Assembly (NCBI GenBank): GCA_947172415.1
Contig: OX359192.1
Coordinates: 312,501-376,500, forward strand
From: Chondrosia reniformis
Lineage: Eukaryota; Porifera; Demospongiae; Chondrillida; Chondrillidae
Direction of reading: 5' to 3'
Length of the DNA: 64,000 bases
This document shows positions 11,551-24,700 of this stretch, piece by piece. The notes beneath the pieces were generated by a model. It ran no database searches and was not told the origin of the DNA. It was given only the letters and a program-made list of their open reading frames with translations. Numbering within the stretch: the stretch's first letter is position 1; every line of letters begins with the position of its first letter. The position numbers were made by a program, and so were the translations under genes.

Positions 11551-13480
11551 AAAAGTTGCATGTGAATTAACCCTGCTATACTATTGTTCTGAAATGAAGT
11601 CGATTTTAATTCTTAGCCTATATAGTGAGGCCCCAAGCTCATGAGCAGTTGTAAATTCATGTCAGCGTGTCCTTGCACCTTGAACTAACTGTGAATTCTG
11701 ATATTCTACTTCTGCTGAACTACTGAACTTCATCGATCTTTAACCCTTGATCTCTTTAAGGTTTTAATACATAGTGGAGGCATGCAGAGGCATCTTATAG
11801 CATATTCTCATAGTACCTATTCATGTACAAACCAATGAATTCTAGTTTAACAAGGAATCTGTTTCAATTTTATTATTATGACACTGGATTTAACTTTGTG
11901 AATTTTGGTACATAGAAACAGCTATCTAGCCCAATTGAGAATTCAAACTGTAATCCTCATATACAAAGCTCTATAGGTTTTACCCTAGAGTCATTAGTCT
12001 AAGCTAGGCATGATAAACCATATTTTTGGAATATGGCATTTAATTAGGTAACTTGTGGAAATGGCAAAAATGTCTTAACTCGTTATAAAATATTTTGTAA
12101 ATATGTACTTTATAAAGTTTTAAGACACTGTATGTGCTAATATAGACAATGCACATCTATTATTGATATAATAGCTAGATTACAGCTGTTGCTATGACAA
12201 TGTTGTTATTTGGGGTTGTCATGGTACTTTGTAAATTTAATGTTCTTGAATGATCAGATAATATTCCTCTGACTAATATCGTTCTTGAAATGATCTAAAT
12301 CAGTCTATATATATAGGTCAATGAAAAGTATACATTTCAGCCATATTCCTAGGTTCATGCTATTGTTAGCTTAAGTTTCTTTCTATAGAAGTTGTTAACT
12401 TCTTGAACCCTAAAGGAAGGTTAATTGGTTTAATATATAGGTTAATTGGTGAAAGAAGGTTAACCAAAAGAAGAATGATTAAACTTGTATTTCTTAAAGT
12501 TCTATAGCTCTCAGCTAATGTTCTTTGCCAAACCAAAAGTCAATGTGACTCCTGTTAAGTGTAGTCATTGGCTGTAATACATTATCTGCAGTGAATAAGT
12601 GCTTCATCTGCAGTGTTTCAAGTTCTAAATGATAGGAGTTAACAATGTATGAATGTCCTAGACAATTAGACACTACAGTCCAAGACAGTTACAGGAATGT
12701 ATCCAAGTTGATGTATGCAATCTGTACAACTACATATCTGTACAATAGTGACAATATATAGTATTCATGTTATCTAACTTTGTCATGAGCAACTCTAGAA
12801 TGAAATTAAAGGTTACTGACTGTATTACATACATTAATTAATGTCTTCTCTATCATTCAGCAGTTCCAATTGTTATAGTTCATAGTATATAACATGTCAG
12901 TTTGCATTTTTTGTGTGATATCATTTCAGATATTATTAGTGATTTCCCATTAATTAGACAACTTAATAGTTAGAATGTTCTAGCTGAAATTGTTGTTATG
13001 AATGGTTATGTGTTATGAGGCAATAACAAAGAACAATAGCAGGGTCACGTTCTATGACAGGGATTGATATTTGTTACAATAGCAACAGCTCAATAACAGA
13101 ATAAAAGCCAATTAATTGCCATAGGAACATATCAATCATTGGCCAAATGCCCATTGACATCAGATTAGGTTGAGAAAAGTTCTTTATAATAAGATGTACA
13201 TACATACTTGCCAGTTGTGTGTTGGTTAGCATGCAATAATATTCACTGCACTCAAGGGATCTCTGCTAATATACAGTATATTGATGTACCTCAAGAGGTT
13301 GCAATGAATCATTCAGTCACATCAGAGAGAGGAGAAGGACGAGTACAGATATAAAGACTTTTTAAATGTGAATGCCTGCACTGCACACTCCACAGGAAGA
13401 TCCATAAAGAACCTCATGCTGCATGTCTAAACAAAACCTGTGGTACTACTGACCTAGGTATATCCAAAAATTAAAACTGA
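11550..13480. other. AT-rich intergenic DNA, nothing recognised
   Basis: No ORF, RNA gene or repeat of note between the dispersed repeat and the Penelope-like fragment, in the spacer of the two convergent endoglycoceramidase genes. Confidence 0.6.
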
Positions 13481-14097
13481 TATTATTTTGAAGTGAGGGC
13501 TTCTCCGCTGGCGCAGTCATCAAAAAAGGGTTAGGTTCTCTAATACCAGCGTTAAAAAGACAAAAAAGAACAAGTTTGTCTTGCCGACGCCAGTGCTGAC
13601 CTCTCCAGTGCTGCCTTCTGACATGCATCTCTGTGCTCCTTCACTCTGGTCTCCAGTCTTCTCACTGTCTCTCCGATGTAGACCTCGCCACAGCACGCAT
13701 GGAAGAACCACCATCCAATCAAGTGGGAGGAAGTCTCCGTGGTTGACCGGGCCAGGACCGCCAAGGAGCTACTAATAAAGGAGGCCATCCACATTGGACT
13801 GAATCACCCATCCCTCAACAGGGAAGGAGGTCTGGAGCTGCCTAGATGCTGGATGGCCGCATTGAAGAACACAAGCTGTGGATCCAACCAAAGATCTGGG
13901 GCACCAACTGACAATCCCAGTGACAGCACTTGATGGGATGCAAGGCTATATAATGACAAATACTCGCACTAGCTTCATCTTCGCCCTGAAGAAGGCCAGA
14001 GTACCCTGACCGAAACGTCGGCAAGACAAACTTGTTCTTTTTTGTCTTTTTAACGCTGGTATTAGAGAACCTAACCCTTTTTTGATATTATTTTGAC
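13480..14097. mobile_element. Penelope-like element fragment with inverted ends
   Basis: About 70 bases at 13522-13590 recur as reverse complement at 14015-14085. Between them lie two oppositely oriented parts of a GIY-YIG endonuclease domain typical of Penelope-like retroelements: the minus strand near 13580-13720 encodes GEVYIGETVRRLETRVKEHR, and the plus strand near 13715-13890 encodes the later part (VDRARTAKELLIKEAIHI). The word GATATTATTTTGA occurs just before (about 13479) and just after (about 14083) and is probably the target-site duplication. The element is a broken remnant. A hammerhead-like motif sits near its right end at about 13986-14020. Confidence 0.75.
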
Positions 14098-14215
14098 TGT
14101 AACAATAGTTATAAGAATGATCTGCAGTTTATATTATTAGTTTAAAAATCATATGTAGGCTATCCTATATACAAAACAGTTTGACCACTCAAGTGGGCAT
14201 TTGTAACTGCTGCTT

Positions 14216-17200
14216 TCAGATCTTTTTAATATCAACAGTGATAGTCTGAGGAGGAGTAAAGTGAAATACATACTTAACTGTGACTATTGTCTTGAGGATT
14301 AGATGTGACATTAAGAACTAGCAATTGACTCACTTGTCCTGTGACTGCTTTGTTTGTATAGGTTAGCTTTACAATGTTGGTAGTTTTTGTTACCTTGACA
14401 ACATCAGATGGAATCACACTAGAGGAAAGATAAGATGGTCAGAGGGGTGATGAAATAGGTGGACAGAGAGGTGAGGAGGTGGACAGAGAGGTGAGGAGGT
14501 GGACAGAGAGGTGAGGAGGTGGACAGAGGGGTGAGGAGGTGGACAGGGAGGTGAGGAGGTGGACAGAGAGGTGGGGAGGTGGACAGAGAGGTGAGGAGGT
14601 GGACAGAGAGGTGAGGAGGTGGACAGAGAGGTGGGGAGGTGGACAGAGAGGTGGGGAGGTGGACAGAGAGGTGGGAAGATGGACAGAGAGGTGGGGAGGT
14701 GGACAGAGAGGTGGGGAGGTGGACAGAGAGGTGGGGAGGTGGACAGAGAGGTGAGGAGGTGGACAGAGAGGTGAGGAGGTGGACAGAGAGGTGAGGAGGT
14801 GGACAGAGAGGTGGGGAGGTGGACAGAGAGGTGGGGAGGTGGACAGAGAGGTGAGGAGGTGGACAGAGAGGTGGGGAGGTGGACAGAGAGGTGGGGAGGT
14901 GGACAGAGAGGTGGGAAGATGGACAGAGAGGTGGGGAGGTGGACAGAGAGGTGGGGAGGTGGACAGAGAGGTGGGGAGGTGGACAGAGAGGTGGGGAGGT
15001 GGACAGAGAGGTGGGGAGGTGGACAGAGAGGTGAGGAGGTGGACAGAGAGGTGAGGAGGTGGACAGAGAGGTGGGGAGGTGGACAGAGAGGTGGGGAGGT
15101 GGGAGATATATAAATACCTGATGGCGTATCCTGTACTGTAATACAGTTTCTCATTGAGGTATATGATGGTGGCAGCAGTGATGGTTGTGTTAGCATGAAA
15201 TTGGAGGGTAAAGTTGCCAGTTTGTGTATCAAATGATTCCTTCACAATTCTACCAGCTACAGCCTGTAATTAAGTGAGGAATTGGGTTTCTACACTAATG
15301 TAATGGCTACACAATTGTATTGTATTACTAAAAATGACATATGTATCGAAAAGAAGTTTAATACATGTATATATGCCATACATTACATATATAATATATA
15401 CTTTAGTAGTATACTATGTACTCAGGTACATATACGTATATCCAGGTGTATGGTCACTGACAAATGTAATCTATTCCTAATCTATACTGTCTATATATAC
15501 TCATGTAAGGCAATGATCTTGAGCCATATGTATATATATGTATATAAATGTATTTGAGGGTACCTGAGCATACGTTCTGGAGATTAACATCAATTTGGTG
15601 ACCTGAACTGAACCATTTTTGTAATAAAATCCTTGACCTGTTAAGTGATTAAAGTTCTTGTACTCCCAGTAGCTCCAAGACATCAGATGATCGTCTGCTA
15701 AATCCTATATAAAAGATGTCAGTGAATTGCAAGAAAAATGTCTATTTATGAAATGGAAAGGAAAATAGTTAAAAGGAAAAGATTTAATACATTATAATTA
15801 ATTGTGCTCCATTAACACACACAGTAACTGTAAAAAAATTATTATTACTATTACTAACATTAACATTACTCCAATAACACATTAATTACTATAAAATTTA
15901 TAATTAACTATTATGTACCAATATGTTAATGGCATCAAAATATTCTTTTGAATTTGGTAATATTTCAGAATAAGCTCCCCATTCTGTCATAAAACCAGCT
16001 GTGCCAAGTTTCTTAAGGTCCTCCATGTGAATATTGTAATTTTCAACTTCATAATCATCACACAATCGAGTATCAAGTGGCTTTAAGGAGAGGGAGAGGG
16101 AGAGGGAGAGGGAGAGGGAGAGGGAGAGGGAGAGGGAGAGGGAGAGGAGGGAGAGGGAGAGAATTGTATACTAAAATTGGGATTCAAGTTGTGCATGTAT
16201 CAACTCACTTCACCTTTGTTCTGAAGAATACAGTAGACATGAAACGAGTACACTTGCCTAATAAGGAATAAGTTCCATTTGTAATTCTAATAGAAGAGTA
16301 CAATTGTACAGACTTTGGGATAATATAGGTAGTTACAGCTAAATTCACCTATCGTTGTAGGCAGGACCGCCTGGACCTTCTGTCAGTCCAGTGGAACTAA
16401 ACGGGAGCTACAGCAGATAATCAAACACACTTTACAGAAAGTATATTTGGAATTCATTTGAAAGCAGAAAGTGTCAAGGAAAGAAAACAAGAAAGTATGT
16501 GTGTGCATCTGAGAGTGAGAGGGTGTGGCAGCAGAGATACTGATGTGAGAGGGTGTGGCAGCAGAGATACTGATGTGAGAGGGTGTGGCAGCAGAGATAC
16601 TGATGTGAGAGGGTGTGGCAGCAGAGATACTGATGTGAGAGGGTGTGGCAGCAGAGATACTGATGTGAGAGGGTGTGGCAGCAGAGATACTGATGTGAGG
16701 GGTGTGGCAGCAGAGATACTGATGTGAGAGGGTGTGGCAGCAGAGATACTGATGTGAGAGGGTGTGGCAGCAGAGATACTGATGTGAGAGGGTGTGGCAG
16801 CAGAGATACTGATGTGAGAGGGTGTGGCAGCAGAGATACTGATGTGAGAGGGTGTGGCAGCAGAGATACTGATGTGAGAGGGTGTGGCAGCAGAGATACT
16901 GATGTGAGAGGGTGTGGCAGCAGAGATACTGATGTGAGAGGGTGTGGCAGCAGAGACTTAACTAACAGCTGCTGTGATTGTAGTTGGCTCAAAGAAGATG
17001 ATGTGATCATTGTCAACTGTTCGAATGGCTTTGTGTAGTTTCTGATACAAGGGAGCCAAATTGGTTATGTCAGATTTCTCTGCAACCATTAAGTAGAGCA
17101 GTAAGATATATAATGTAAGGTAAGGGGGTGGGGTATGTGAAGGTGAGGGTGGGGCATGTGAAGGGGTTATCAGCGTGGTCCTTTCATGCTCCATCCTCAC

Positions 17201-18404
17201 CTTAACAGAATAGCCTTACTTGGTTCTAGCAGTTCAGGATGCCTGTACACGTTGCCTGCCCAGGGTTCGTTTATCAGTTCATAACCCAACACATATGGAT
17301 TGCTCTTGAACCTGTCAGCAACAACTTCCCAAAACTTGAGAAATGCATCTTGCACTCCTTGCTCGTTTTGATAGAAGCTCTCCCTGTATTCAAGAGATAA
17401 CATTAAAACAGTGAAACTGCAATATTTACATAATCCACATCATTTTTATACTCTTTTCAAAGTAGGATTGTTTAAATTTTATATGGGTCATGTATTGGAA
17501 TATCAGTTATACGTATGTACATACTCTATTCAAAGGTTGCAGCACTTCATTGCACTCACCAACTCTGTCCACAGGCATCAGAAAAGTAGTATGTAAAGAT
17601 TAAGTGTTTCTGGCATTCCTCTGGCAGTGGATATCCAGTCTTTGGGTCCACCTGATAAGGAGTCAGTGTCACGGGCACTGGGAAGTCCAGCGGCTTGTGA
17701 GAAGCATTCTTGTACAGAGCTGCAAAGTCGGGTGCTCCTTCACCACAGAATTTGGGGGAAAACAGGTCTTGATGGCAATCCAGGAGTGTATGAATCTCAT
17801 ATTTAGCAAGACGATTAACAATACTTTCTAGTACCTGAATTACAAATGAACAGCAGTACAGGTGGTCACATTAGAGAGGTAGCTACTATATACAGGTGGT
17901 CACATTAGAGAGGTAGCTACTATATACAGGTTGTCACATTAGAGAGGTAGCTACTATATACAGGTTGTCACATTAGAGAGGTAGCTACTATATACAGGTA
18001 GTCACATTAGACAGCTTACATCAAGGTAGGTTGTATTGTAGTTTCCTCTCGTCCGTTCAACTCCTGGCCAAGCCACATAGAGACGAACCATACTAAAACC
18101 GTTGTCAACTAAAAACTTGATATCATCATCATTGAATGAGTATTGCGGATCAAAGGAACCGTTTGGAGGATAATATGGAGAATGCTTGTATACCTACCAA
18201 GGAAGAAGAATGGATCAGTGTCAACTAGATGTAGTTATACAACGCACGCAAGCAACATACCACATTAACGCCATGAAAGAGACGCGAACGACCCAGTACA
18301 TCTACAAACTGCTTTGAGGTTACATTGACTTTCACAAAACCGATAGATCCTTGACAGAAGAGCAAGAAACACAGCACAAAGAGCTGCAGGCAGTGTAACG
18401 CCAT
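14216..18404 (-). CDS. Endoglycoceramidase-like GH5 glycosidase, copy B (12 exons, about 513 aa)
   Basis: Convergent paralogue of the gene at 1788-9004 with the same exon-intron plan. Exons: 18261-18404, 18020-18193, 17560-17834, 17220-17383, 16967-17079, 16349-16407, 16209-16257, 15919-16080, 15564-15704, 15118-15263, 14334-14418, 14216-14245. Start chosen at the ATG at 18404 (MALHCLQLFVLCFLLFCQGS, a signal peptide); it replaces MVQFFVLCF in copy A. Both catalytic glutamates are kept (LINEPW and MTEWGAYSE). Exons 2-5, 8 and 10 are nearly identical to copy A; exon 7 has two extra codons and exon 9 is strongly diverged and five codons shorter. No disabling change seen, so probably functional. 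A possible TATA box (CTATATAGA on the minus strand) lies near 18550. Confidence 0.9.
14446..15105. repeat. Minisatellite, 20-bp unit, about 33 copies, endoglycoceramidase B intron 10
   Basis: Reverse complement of the 8165-8775 array (GTGGGGAGGTGGACAGAGAG). It lies between exon 11 (ending 14418) and exon 10 (starting 15118), ending a few bases from the 5' splice site. Confidence 0.95.
16082..16162. repeat. (GAGAGG)n array, endoglycoceramidase B intron 7
   Basis: Counterpart of 6983-7172, about half as long, next to the exon 8 acceptor at 16081. Confidence 0.9.
16508..16957. repeat. Minisatellite, 30-bp unit, 15 copies, endoglycoceramidase B intron 5
   Basis: Unit contains GTGAGAGGGTGTGGCAGCAG then AGATACTGAT. 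Fourteen of fifteen units look identical or nearly so; one lacks two bases. The array ends about 10 bases from the 5' splice site at 16966. Copy A has a single unit at 6121-6180, which looks like the seed. Confidence 0.95.
17858..18012. repeat. Minisatellite, 34-bp unit, about 4.5 copies, endoglycoceramidase B intron 2
   Basis: Reverse-complement counterpart of 3338-3645, with half the copy number; ends at the 5' splice site of exon 2. Confidence 0.95.
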
Positions 18405-18765
18405 TTGCAATCATCCACGAAATCGTTACAGGTCCTTTCCCACAAGGCACCCGTCCTTCCATTAGAGGTACGTATGGCTCTAATCACTCAGACTCACTGA
18501 TGACTGTTTCGCGTGATCCTTATTTCCAGCCACACAATGACACAAGTTCTATATAGCTCTGCAGGTTGGTAAGGTATGCATTGATTCATGTTACTATAAT
18601 GGACACGAACTACTTGTGTCATCATTTAAGCAACTTCCATATGGATAGTTAATGAAATGTCATACATAAACATACATCATGTACACATATTATATGATTG
18701 TAATTATAATAAAATGCATTGCAATTCTTTAAATATAAATTCAAGTGTACTGGCAGCTACACATC

Positions 18766-21700
18766 CTAGACCAGTAATTTGGTGCTGGCTTGGATGGCAA
18801 ACTCAAGCACCCTCCAGGCAGTCCTTGGATCGTAGATCTCCTGATCTCTACAGAGTGCCCACACGTAATGCACATTCTCCAAATTATCCTGAAAATAAAC
18901 AAACAAACAAACAAACAATAACTACAGTATTATATTTAGGTGATAATTCATATTGAATAATATTAAATCCTTTGTACAATCATCTGCATATTTAACTATC
19001 ATTTTCAAAATACAGTACAATTGTACAATAATAATAATATGAAGTATTTGAGGAACTATCAATTGCAAGAACTAATACTACAGAATACTAAGATGAAGTA
19101 GACTCATAATATTTATACCATCTTCCTCACTTCTCCTTCTTCAATAATTTCTCCTTTTGAATTTCTTAATCTTATCCACTGCTGAGCAGCAAAAGTTAAG
19201 ATCAGTATAGGACCTTGCTCTAAGACCTTTGCCATAACAATCTGTGCCAGTAGGGGGTAGAGTGAAGGAGACAAGGGTGAGGGTGGGAGGGAAGAGAGAG
19301 GAAGAGGGTGGGGAGGGTGAGGGAGGAAGAGGGAGGGGAGGGTAGAGTGAAGGAGACAAGGGTGAGGGTGGGGAGGGTGAGTGAGGAAGAGGGAGGGGAG
19401 GGTGAGTGAAGGAGACAAGGGTGAGGGTGGGGAGGGAAGAGAGAGGAAGAGGGTGGGGAGGGTGAGTGAGGAAGAGGGAGGGGAGGGTAGAGTGAAGGAG
19501 ACAAGGGTGAGGGTGGGGAGGGTGAGTGAGGAAGAGGGAGGGGAGGGTGAGTGAGGAAGAGGGAGGGGAGGGTGAGTGAGGAAGAGGGAGGGGAGGGTAG
19601 AGTGAAGGAGACAAGGGTGAGGGTGGGGAGGGTGAGTGAGGAAGAGGGAGGGGAGGGTGAGTGAGGAAGAGGGTGGGGAGGGAAGAGTGAAGGAGACAAG
19701 GGTGAGGGTGGGGAGGGAAGAGTGAAGGAGACAAGGGTGAGGGTGGGGAGGGTGAGTGAAGGAGACAAGGGTGAGGGTGAGGGTGGGGAGGGTAGAATGG
19801 GGACAGTAAGAGAGGCGAGGATGAGGGTGTGGAGAGTGAGGGCTAAGGGTGGAAATGGACAATGGTGGGGAGAGGTGTGGCCCATAATGGCTTCTGACTT
19901 ACATCAACATCTCTCACGTCTAGAACTTTACACTCTATTTTATGGCCCTCTCTCATATTATGTTCAATTTGAGCTGAAAGTACATTAAATGCCTAAAAAG
20001 TACATTTTACATGATGTCTGCATTCATCTACATGAGTATACATAACTGATACCAAACTCACAGCCTCATGACACCAATCTTTTAAAACATCTTTGTTTCC
20101 CTGTAAAAATGCCTATGTAGAATATAGAAGTAGTGTAATATTCAACCAAACCAATTACTTGATAGATGACAGGAGGGTTGAACTGTTGACATACGTAGCA
20201 CAAAATGGAATACATACGTATGTAACAGAAATTTTAACATACTTTAATACACCTAGTGTGTATACGAGTCTTTACTTTACAGCATTTCACAACTCTCATT
20301 ACATGGACATACATACGTACCTCCAGTACAGTTGGGATAATATCAACTTCACATTCTCTAATGAATGCTTCCTTATTAAAAGATGGATCAACCTTATGGA
20401 TTTCCGATAATGCCTTGGCCATATCCGATTGCGTAAAGACATTACCTAATAAGAAAGTGTTAACAAATGAAAGTGGAACAATTCAAAGTGTATGTATATA
20501 GAACGCACTCAGTAAGTTACTAATGAACAATTTAATACAATTCTCCATAAAAGGAAAGAAAGCCAATTAATAGTAATACATTTAAGATGTACTTGAAACT
20601 ACACAATATCCGTATGGTAGTGTCCTCTCAATCCTAAAGGTCCCGGTATGAAGGCATCACTTACCTACACCGTCACCCACTTTATCAGTTACTACTCGTG
20701 TAGCTCTGACGGCCAAATTATCACTTTCATCGTACTTCATCTTTACTGAATAAAACACTACAAAACAGACCATAATATCCTGCAGATGAGATTAGGAGAC
20801 AATTTGAGGGGCAAGTCTCTGACAGACTATTTGCAAAGATAGATCCATTCAGCTCATTGGTATACATTTAATATGATCATCTAAATATGATAACCATTAT
20901 ATAGCCGCTCTGTCCAGGTGATGGACATTGTACATAAAGACTTCATATTAATATACTGAGGTGGCAACAAAACGTTGGGAATGCTTGCAAGTTATATTAG
21001 CTCAACTGCAGTTACAGCAAACTGCTTGTAACAAGGACCCCGATGGAGAGGGATAATGACTGACCACTTGAGATTGGATTGTTTTCTCTCAACTTGTTCC
21101 ACCACGAGGACAGCTTTGACTGCTTTGTTACAACTACTCCCTTCTCCTCTCTGTACATGCATACAAATGTAATACTCTGTGATTGTCATTAAAACTAATA
21201 TAAAAAGACATACAGTCATTATATTGTATAGTTCATAATGGTTAGAGATACAAGATTTTTACAATCAATACGCACCATCTGAATCATGAGACTAGACAAT
21301 AATAAATGGCCAGACGTGTGCATATACATACATGTTCAGTTAAATTTGAGCAAGTTATGGCTTTCAGGCAGCCATTTTTATCTGACTTACTCGTTTGGTT
21401 CAATGGCTGCTTGCTGGTGAGACTGTGTTGCACTACTGAAGGAGCTAGCTCTGGAAGGATCAGTGCGCTTTTTTAACTCTTCTACAAACCACAACCATTT
21501 CTTTGAATGCAACTATATATAGCTACTACAAATGACATCCCACCTGGTGATATGTAAGGCTTTGATCGCTGAATGACATCATCCAACAGTTCTTCCTTTA
21601 CCACTTTTGCACCCTAGCCACAGGAAATGTATAAATACAATATAAAATAAAATTCCTGAATATCATATGATTTTAGTGAATTCTGTGAGTTGGCACAATT

Positions 21701-24700
21701 TTGAAAAGAAAAGTAATGTCTCAATAGTAATAAGAATTGAAATCTCAATAAAATGAAGTCAAATTATGATGTTCAACATTTCAGAGGTCAAGATACGTAA
21801 AGTAGTAGAGAAGTCAGTAACATCGTAGAAGTTATTTACTGAGAAATGGAGACACTAAAGTTGGTTCTACTCTTCTCTATGTTTGCTCACTCAACCAGTG
21901 GAAACACTTACAATGGTAATATGGCAATGGCTTACTAGTGTATCTGTATCGTGTCAGTGTATTACGTATATAACTCATGTAAAGTACTTGGAAAACACTA
22001 GTTTAGCCTTGCAATGTTAGGAGTACTTGTACTGTAGACATACATTATTGTAGCTATTAGATTTGTTCTTTGCTATAGCTATTTAAATTGTAGACTTCCT
22101 TCTTGTCCACCATATTTGTTTTTTTGTTATACTCTGATGAAGGCCACAGTATGTGGCTGAAACGTTTGTAATGATCTATTGTGAATCATTTGGTTGGAAT
22201 CGAGTGAATTATATTTACATTATTGTAGCTGTCAAAGTTTGTAATCTTGAATTAGATTATAACAAATTTATATGACTAAGGTTTCTGTGAAGATAAATGA
22301 GTGCCAACTGCCTTCACTGAATGGCTATCTGTGTCTGCTAGATTCATGTATTGAGGGAGTGGACAGAAGTATTCCATATATACCAAGTCCTCACACAAAA
22401 TTCCTACTTGATGGTGAATACATTTTCCCCAAAATAAAATTCAACTGCCAAGGAGAAATTACACAGGTTACCATAGCAACAACAGAAACTCCTCCTCTAA
22501 TAGATATATATCTCTGGACAGTTCAAAATGACATGTTTGTAAGGAAGCAGGTACCCATGAGTGTCTCCAATGTCACCTATAGTCAATGTGTACTGGGTAT
22601 ACTAGAGCGGACTTATAACTGTTCACAAATCACGGGTACACTGCAGGTAAACAGTGGAGATATACTGGGAATGGAACTGAGACAAAGTGCTAGAGTTGTA
22701 CTGAGAGAAACTGATAAAGATTATTACATTATTCCATCTCCTGAGAGCTGCTATACTAGTAAAGGATTTGTAAAGTGTTACCATACTCATTCAGGTGATC
22801 CCATTCTCCAAGTCAGTTATCTCCCAGCAACCAAGTTAAGAGGTGAATGGACACTCACATCAAACCATTTCATGAATAATCTAACACACCATTTTTCTTA
22901 CATGCTACATCTACTTTAGAGTAAAAGGCCTATAGGGAACTAAATCTAGTGAGAGCATTGGATGAGGATACAAGAGTTTTCTCCTTCTCATGCAATAGTG
23001 CATCAGTTGGCTACTATTGAGCAAGCAATTTATTAATGAGCCATCCCCTTTATGTATGCAGATCCATCTGCAGCACCAGAGAGCAGTTTCCAAGGCAACT
23101 ACAGACTTGTTGTGGCAGCTGCCTCCATTTTGGGGGGGTGTCTGGGCGTGGCACTGATAGTGATATGCGGTCTGACGATCTGTGTAGCGAATGCCTACAA
23201 ACGCAAAGGGAAGGCGGGAGGGCACCATGAGGAGGAACTAGTGCCACCAACAGCTGGAGAATACATTTACAGTATGTATTGATACATATGTCCTCCTTAC
23301 AAGCTACAATACTCTTGTGTCTCTTTTCTGATATCAATTTAGTGAAACCCTCAATTAACAAGCCAAGAAGGAACTAAGTAATTTATATGTGTGATATGCC
23401 TATGGTAATACAGACTGTGACATATAAATATACACCTTAGTACAGTAATTATACACACAGCAATGTTTTATATTCACACTTTAAACAATTTTGTACATAT
23501 AATAACTCACAGTTCTACATACCAATTGCATATTTGCATTGCATTTCAGTTCTTTGTGTGGCATGTCACAATAATAAACAATTATTATTTTTATTACGTA
23601 TATCCAAGTAACATTCTTCACATCAAATAATAAGCATGTAAATACGTATGTGGCAATAGAGCATAGCAGTGGATATAGCTGATATCTCGGCTGGAATAGT
23701 TAACTATATAGGAATACTGAGGAGGTCTACTGAGGAATACAGAGATTTATTGAGAAATATTGAGGAATTCACGAATATACTGAGAAGCAATGAGGAATAC
23801 TGAGAAATACTGAGAAATACTATAGAATACAGAGAAATTCTAGAGAACCCTGAGATCATCTTAATGACGGCTCACCTCTGCCACCTTCTGAAAAGCTTGT
23901 GTCCCTCCGAGGTGTGTGCTGGCTGTGGAAGAAACCTTTTTGACCGTATCCTCTGCTGATGTGGACACCTGGATGTACACAAACAAATAAATATTGATAA
24001 ACAACAACAAGACATGAATATGATTAACAGCTCACCCGAGAAGCTATATCCCCAGTGGTCTTTCCAAATGCAGTTTTCCTGACTTTCCTGTATGCCTGTA
24101 TACATAATAGTTGTGTGTATGTACATATATAAGTTGTATTGGATTTGTAATTAATAAATAGAAGATAGCTAGAGAATTCCTTATCCTGAATTTTCATAAG
24201 TTGTTGAGGAAAGGTTATTTGTTTCTAATTGTATATTTTCGACTTACACTAGTCATGTACTCCCACGACTTGGTCCATCCGCTCCTAACAGCTGTCACAC
24301 TCACAGAAGTGTAGTGCACCACATATTCCTTAGCACAATAATAAAACAGTCTAATGTATTGCACCATATACAGTAATAGTGCAGTATGTATATACATAAT
24401 TAAAGAGCTAGATATACTCTATATACCAGCAATATAATTATATTTAAATGCCATACTTTAGCCTTAATGGTGCCCTCTTTAAATCTCTCTGTTATTTGAG
24501 AGACTCCTATTCTTGATGTCTCTTCTTGAATCCCCTTCAGACTTGCCTAATATGGTCATATGGGAATACAATGCGTAACTACATATACATTAACTACACA
24601 TACTTACACTGTAGAACTGTATGAATTGTATATAATAATGTACAACTATACACTTACACTGTAGAACTGTATGAATTGTATATAATAATGTACAACTATA

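Noticed and set aside
18490-18520. CTGATGA near 18505 as another hammerhead
   Set aside because: No GAAA or stem II partner follows at suitable spacing.
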